A stretch of 64,000 nucleotides of DNA from Litorisediminicola beolgyonensis. Lineage in GTDB: Bacteria; Pseudomonadota; Alphaproteobacteria; Rhodobacterales; Rhodobacteraceae. Position 1 is the stretch's first letter. The number at the start of each line of letters is the position of its first letter. A model generated the notes under the pieces. It ran no database searches. It worked only from the letters and a program-made list of their open reading frames with translations, and was not told where the DNA came from. The stretch lies in NCBI RefSeq assembly GCF_042679605.1, contig NZ_JBHTMU010000018.1:12719-76718 (forward strand), read 5' to 3'. Positions 60,521-64,000 of the stretch are shown in pieces. Made by a program: the position numbers and the translations under genes.

Positions 60521-61469
60521 GTTCGCCGCGCCGCTCTTTCTGCTGCTCTTGCCCCTGCCGCTTCTGGCCGCGCGGCTCCTGCCGCCGAAATCGGTTCACG
60601 GCGCGGCGCTCGCCGTGCCCGACGGGGTTGGGCAGGGGCTTCTGGACCGCGCCGCGCCCACGGGCGCTGCGGCCCGCGCGCAGCGGCTATTGCCCTGGAT
60701 CATCTGGGCGCTGGTGCTTCTGGCCCTCGCGGGCCCACGGCAAATACTGCCGGTTCCGGCGCTCAAGGTCTCGGGCCGCGATCTCGCCATCGCGCTCGAT
60801 CTCTCCGGCTCGATGGTGCGGGACGATTTCTTTCTCGACGGACGGCAGGTGACGCGGATGGAGGCGGTCCAGAGCGTCGGCGCGGCCTTCGCCCGGCGCA
60901 GGGCAGGGGACCGGGTGGCGCTGATCGTCTTCGGCTCCGAAGCCTATTACGCCGCGCCCTTCAGCTTCGACACCGAGGCCATCGCCCGCCAGATCGAGAC
61001 CGCCGAGATCGGCATCTCGGGCCGGGCCACGAACATCTCGGATGGGCTGGGGCTGGCGCTGAAGCGGCTGGAGAAGTCCGAGGCGGCCTCGAAGGTCGTG
61101 ATCCTCCTGTCGGACGGGGTCAACAACATGGGCGCCACCAATCCGCGCGGCGTCGCGGGGCTGGCCGCCGAGATGGGGGTCCGGGTCCACACCATCGCGC
61201 TCGGGCCGAAGGACCTGCAGACCGCCGAGGAAGGCGAGCGCGGCGTAGTCGATGCGGCCACGCTGCAGGCGATCTCGGACCTGTCGGGCGGGACGAGCTT
61301 CCGCGTCCGGACGACCGAGGACCTGGTCGCGGTGACCGAGGCGCTCGACCGGCTCGAGGCCACCGACAGCGACGGGCTCGCGGCCGAGGTCTTCCGCGAG
61401 TTCTGGACCTGGCCCGCCGCGCTTGCCGGGCTCCTGTGCCTAGGTCTCGCCTGGAGGCCTGAGCCATGA
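60513..61469 (+). CDS. von Willebrand A membrane protein (MxaC/BatA-like)
   Basis: A 318-residue protein with two N-terminal and one C-terminal hydrophobic segments and a vWA domain (about 86-285). The metal-ion-dependent adhesion site is intact (DLSGSM, about residue 94, with LSDGVNN later). The GTG at 60513 is used because it overlaps the previous stop by eight bases and starts the typical membrane segment. It is the first of two vWA genes. Confidence 0.88.
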   Translation: MIEFAAPLFLLLLPLPLLAARLLPPKSVHGAALAVPDGVGQGLLDRAAPTGAAARAQRLLPWIIWALVLLALAGPRQILPVPALKVSGRDLAIALDLSGSMVRDDFFLDGRQVTRMEAVQSVGAAFARRRAGDRVALIVFGSEAYYAAPFSFDTEAIARQIETAEIGISGRATNISDGLGLALKRLEKSEAASKVVILLSDGVNNMGATNPRGVAGLAAEMGVRVHTIALGPKDLQTAEEGERGVVDAATLQAISDLSGGTSFRVRTTEDLVAVTEALDRLEATDSDGLAAEVFREFWTWPAALAGLLCLGLAWRPEP

Positions 61470-62371
61470 GCTTCGGGTCCTGGGAGATCACGCTCTTGCG
61501 GCCGCTCTGGCTTCTTGCCCTGCCGGTGCTCGCGGCGCTTTGGGTCTGGCTGTCGCGGCGGCAGGGGGGCCTGGGCGACTGGGAGCGGGTGATGGACCCC
61601 GCGCTTCTCGCGGGGCTCCGCGCCATCGGGCGGGTCGATCCCGGAACCCAGCGGCTTGCCAGCCGCGCGACGCTTCTGGCCGCGGGTCTCGTGGTGCTGG
61701 CGCTCAGCGGCCCGGCGCTCGAGCGGCGCGACGCGGTGGCCTTCCGCAATCTCGACGGCGCGGTCTTCGTGATCGACGCGAGCCCGTCGGTCACCGAAAG
61801 CCCGCGCTGGCCGCAGCTTCTGACCATGGGCCGCTTCGCCATTTCCGCGCTCGGCTCGCGCCCCGCGGCACTCGTGGTCTATGCGGGCGATGCCTATGTC
61901 GGGACCGACATGACCCACGACACCCGCCAGCTCGGCCAGACCCTGTCGCTGATCGAACCCGGGACGGTGCCCGATCCTGGAACGCGGCCAGAACGCGGGC
62001 TCGACCTCGCGGCGCAGATCCTCGAACAGGGCGAGGTTTTGGCGGCCGACGTGATGCTTCTGACCGATGGCGGCGGGCTCGGCCCCGCCGCGGTGACGGA
62101 GGCGGCGCGGATCGCCACCCTCGGCGCGCGGCTGTCGGTGGTCAGCCTCGGGCCGCCCGGTGACGCGCTTGACGCGCTGGCCCGGTCGGGCGGCGGCACC
62201 GTGTTCACGCTTGAGGAGACCGACGAGATCGCGGCCTGGATCGGCAATGGCGCGCGCGAGCGGCTGGAACAGCAGGACTACCCGCTGCTTTTCTGGGCCG
62301 ATTACGGTCGCTGGCTTCTTGTCCTGGCGCTCCTCCCGGTGCTGACGCTTTTCCGGAGGCGCGCGTCATGA
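61466..62371 (+). CDS. von Willebrand A membrane protein (MxaL/BatB-like)
   Basis: A 301-residue vWA protein with two N-terminal membrane segments, an intact MIDAS-type motif (DASPSV, about residue 110) and a C-terminal hydrophobic segment. It overlaps its neighbours by four bases on both sides and would pair with the preceding vWA protein in the MoxR system. Confidence 0.87.
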   Translation: MSFGSWEITLLRPLWLLALPVLAALWVWLSRRQGGLGDWERVMDPALLAGLRAIGRVDPGTQRLASRATLLAAGLVVLALSGPALERRDAVAFRNLDGAVFVIDASPSVTESPRWPQLLTMGRFAISALGSRPAALVVYAGDAYVGTDMTHDTRQLGQTLSLIEPGTVPDPGTRPERGLDLAAQILEQGEVLAADVMLLTDGGGLGPAAVTEAARIATLGARLSVVSLGPPGDALDALARSGGGTVFTLEETDEIAAWIGNGARERLEQQDYPLLFWADYGRWLLVLALLPVLTLFRRRAS

Positions 62372-63051
62372 GGGTCCTGGCCCTCCTCGGCGTGGCCTGC
62401 CTGGCCTTGGCGCTTCTCTTCGGCGGCACCGCGCCCTTCGCGCGCGTCGCTCTTTCGCTCGGCCTTCCGGGTCTTGCCGCGACGCTCGCGACCGAGCCCG
62501 CCTGGCGCGGTGTCGCGCTCTATCGCGCGGGACGACACGAGGAAGCCGCCGAGGCGTTCCGGGCGGCGGGCGATCCTTTGGGGCTCGGCAATTCGCAGGT
62601 GCGGCTTGGCAACTACGCAGCCGCGCTCGAAGCCTTCGACATCGGGCGGATGCGCGGGGACAGCCGCGCCGAGGCCAATTTCAATCTCGTCTCCGCCTAT
62701 TACGCCGGTCTCGCTCTCGAACCGGAGACGCCCATTGCCTGGTTCACCGACGAGAACCGGATCGGCGACACCGTGCTTGCTCCGGTTGGGCAGGGCAGCG
62801 CGCGGGCGGCGTCGGATGGCACCGAGACCACCAATTCCGGCGCGCTTCTGGGCCTGCCCGATCTCAAGAGCTGGGCCGAGACCTCGGGCACGCGCCGGGT
62901 CTTCGACGACAAGTTCATGGTCGCCAATTCCCGCTGGCTCGCCAATCTCGCCGATGTGCCGGGCGCCTATCTCGATGCAAGGATCGAGGCCGAGCGCAAG
63001 CGCCGCGACAAGGCGGGGCTCGCCCCGCCCGAGCCGGAGGATCCGCGATGA
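62368..63051 (+). CDS. TPR protein (MxaK/BatC-like)
   Basis: A 227-residue protein with an N-terminal hydrophobic helix (about 1-25), then short TPR-like helices (about 45-110: RAGRHEEAAEAFRAAGDPLGLGNSQV, and a second repeat NYAAALEAFDIGRMRGD). The remainder is without recognised motif. It is read with the vWA genes and resembles MxaK or BatC-type proteins. Confidence 0.8.
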   Translation: MRVLALLGVACLALALLFGGTAPFARVALSLGLPGLAATLATEPAWRGVALYRAGRHEEAAEAFRAAGDPLGLGNSQVRLGNYAAALEAFDIGRMRGDSRAEANFNLVSAYYAGLALEPETPIAWFTDENRIGDTVLAPVGQGSARAASDGTETTNSGALLGLPDLKSWAETSGTRRVFDDKFMVANSRWLANLADVPGAYLDARIEAERKRRDKAGLAPPEPEDPR

Positions 63052-64000
63052 GATGGATTGCCCTCTTCCTCTTCTGGAGCGGCGCCGCCTTTGCGCAATC
63101 GAGCACGGTCGGCCCCCGCGATGTGGAGATCACGGTGACCGTCGCCGAGGCCGACGAGATTCCCTTCACCCAGGAGATGGTCCTGATCACCATCGAAGGC
63201 GTCTACCGCCGCCACGTCACCCGCGAGAAGCTGGAGCAACCCGATCTCGACGGGTTCAACTGGGTGCAGCTCGGCAATGATTACTGGTTCGAGTCGACGG
63301 AAAACGGCCAGAAGGTGAAGAATTTCCGCCGCCGCATGGCGCTCTATCCCGAGCGGGCAGGCACGCTCGAGATCGGGCCGTTCATCCACCATCTGACCCT
63401 GACCGACGAGGGCGACGACTGGTTTAACCATGATTTCTACTCCGAGCCGGTCACGATCGAGGTCGCGCCCGCGCCGCCGGTGCCCGAGGGCGAATGGTGG
63501 TTCCCGGTCCGCCAGCTGCGCGTGGCCGATGACTGGTCCAACGCGCCCGATCTTCTGAAGCCGGGCGAAGGCGTCCTCCGGGTCGTCCGGGTCGAGGCCG
63601 TGGGCGTGCCACCGGACATGATCCCGCCGATGCCGGAGCTGCGCTCGCCCTCGGCGATGATCTTCGCGCATCCCGAGAAACGGCTGGTCGAGCTGTCGCC
63701 CGAAGGGCCGGTCTCGGTGGCGTTCTGGCGTTGGACGATCCGGCCCTCGGGCGATGTCTCGGCGATCCTCGAGCCGATCCAGTTCGACTATTACGATACC
63801 CGCGACCGGACCCCGCGCCGGGTGGTGATCTCGGCGCAGCGAGTCGCCTATGACGAAAGCACGCTCGGCTCCGCACCGCCGCCGCCCGAGCCTGTCGCGC
63901 TGCACCCCTTGGCCGCGGCCTTGGCGCTTGGCCTGGGGCTTTTGGGCGGGCTCACGGCTCTTCTGGCGGGACGTCGCTGGGGCGGGCGCGCCGCGCTGTC
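63048..64000 (+). CDS. BatD-like secreted/membrane protein (3' partial)
   Basis: At least 317 residues, cut by the window edge. A signal peptide (IALFLFWSGAAFAQS) is followed by BatD-type immunoglobulin-like repeats with motifs such as FRRRMALYPERAGTLEIGPF (about residue 93), and a hydrophobic segment near the end of the visible part (about 290-312). BatD proteins sit next to vWA proteins in MoxR operons. The gene overlaps its neighbour by four bases. Confidence 0.83.
   Translation, partial: MRWIALFLFWSGAAFAQSSTVGPRDVEITVTVAEADEIPFTQEMVLITIEGVYRRHVTREKLEQPDLDGFNWVQLGNDYWFESTENGQKVKNFRRRMALYPERAGTLEIGPFIHHLTLTDEGDDWFNHDFYSEPVTIEVAPAPPVPEGEWWFPVRQLRVADDWSNAPDLLKPGEGVLRVVRVEAVGVPPDMIPPMPELRSPSAMIFAHPEKRLVELSPEGPVSVAFWRWTIRPSGDVSAILEPIQFDYYDTRDRTPRRVVISAQRVAYDESTLGSAPPPPEPVALHPLAAALALGLGLLGGLTALLAGRRWGGRAAL

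Noticed and set aside
1..64000. Searched by eye for tRNA, rRNA and CRISPR arrays
   Set aside because: No conserved tRNA T-arm/acceptor pattern, rRNA block or regularly spaced direct repeats were seen.

Overview
The window is very GC-rich and reads as an extrachromosomal replicon (plasmid or chromid) of a Rhodobacteraceae (Roseobacter-group) alphaproteobacterium. The replicon type is shown by a head-to-head replication module at 53.7-57.3 kb. It consists of a repABC-type partition pair (repA/repB) facing a small initiator that joins a winged helix to a DnaA domain-I-like C-terminus, with GGGGGAC repeats between them. Two identical 16-bp palindromes, GTTCCCCGCGGGGAAC, fit the parS consensus GTTNNNNGCNNNNAAC. 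No repC, rRNA, tRNA or CRISPR was seen, and the species cannot be named from the sequence alone.

Layout. (1) 1-4.9 kb: the end of an ABC transporter operon, a flippase-like membrane protein, lrgAB and a TauE-type exporter. (2) 4.9-7.2 kb: the first exopolysaccharide (EPS) genes, an export protein and a glycosyltransferase. (3) 7.3-24.1 kb: a less GC-rich catabolic island with two spermidine/putrescine-type ABC importers, an MBL-fold hydrolase, aldehyde and alcohol dehydrogenases, two nitrilase-superfamily enzymes, an agmatinase-family enzyme, and TetR and LysR regulators. A 23-bp inverted repeat lies at its left edge and an IS3-family transposase relic at its right edge. (4) 24.2-36.2 kb: the rest of the EPS locus, with polymerase, sulfotransferase, GT2, ExoY-type priming transferase, Wzz/kinase, flippase, two GT4 and two acyltransferases, arranged much like a succinoglycan exo system. 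(5) 36.2-47.6 kb: a 1045-residue SGNH/Ig/SPRY-like protein and a lipid-linked glycosylation set (GtrB-like GT2, GtrA, two candidate GT-C proteins, a UGM-like flavoprotein). (6) 47.7-53.7 kb: a small cysteine protein, a two-component system and pqqABCDE. (7) 53.7-57.3 kb: the replication module. (8) 57.3-64 kb: a secreted protein and a MoxR/DUF58/vWA/vWA/TPR/BatD operon, the kind that activates PQQ-dependent methanol or alcohol dehydrogenases. It runs off the right edge.

The genes suggest two main jobs: making a decorated (sulfated, acylated) surface polysaccharide, and periplasmic PQQ-dependent alcohol oxidation. The catabolic island adds uptake and breakdown of amines, guanidino compounds or nitriles. 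A perfect CtrA-type site (TTAA-N7-TTAA) lies in front of the first EPS gene, and one-mismatch versions lie in the wzz/wzx and exoY promoter regions. This suggests CtrA control of the EPS genes.
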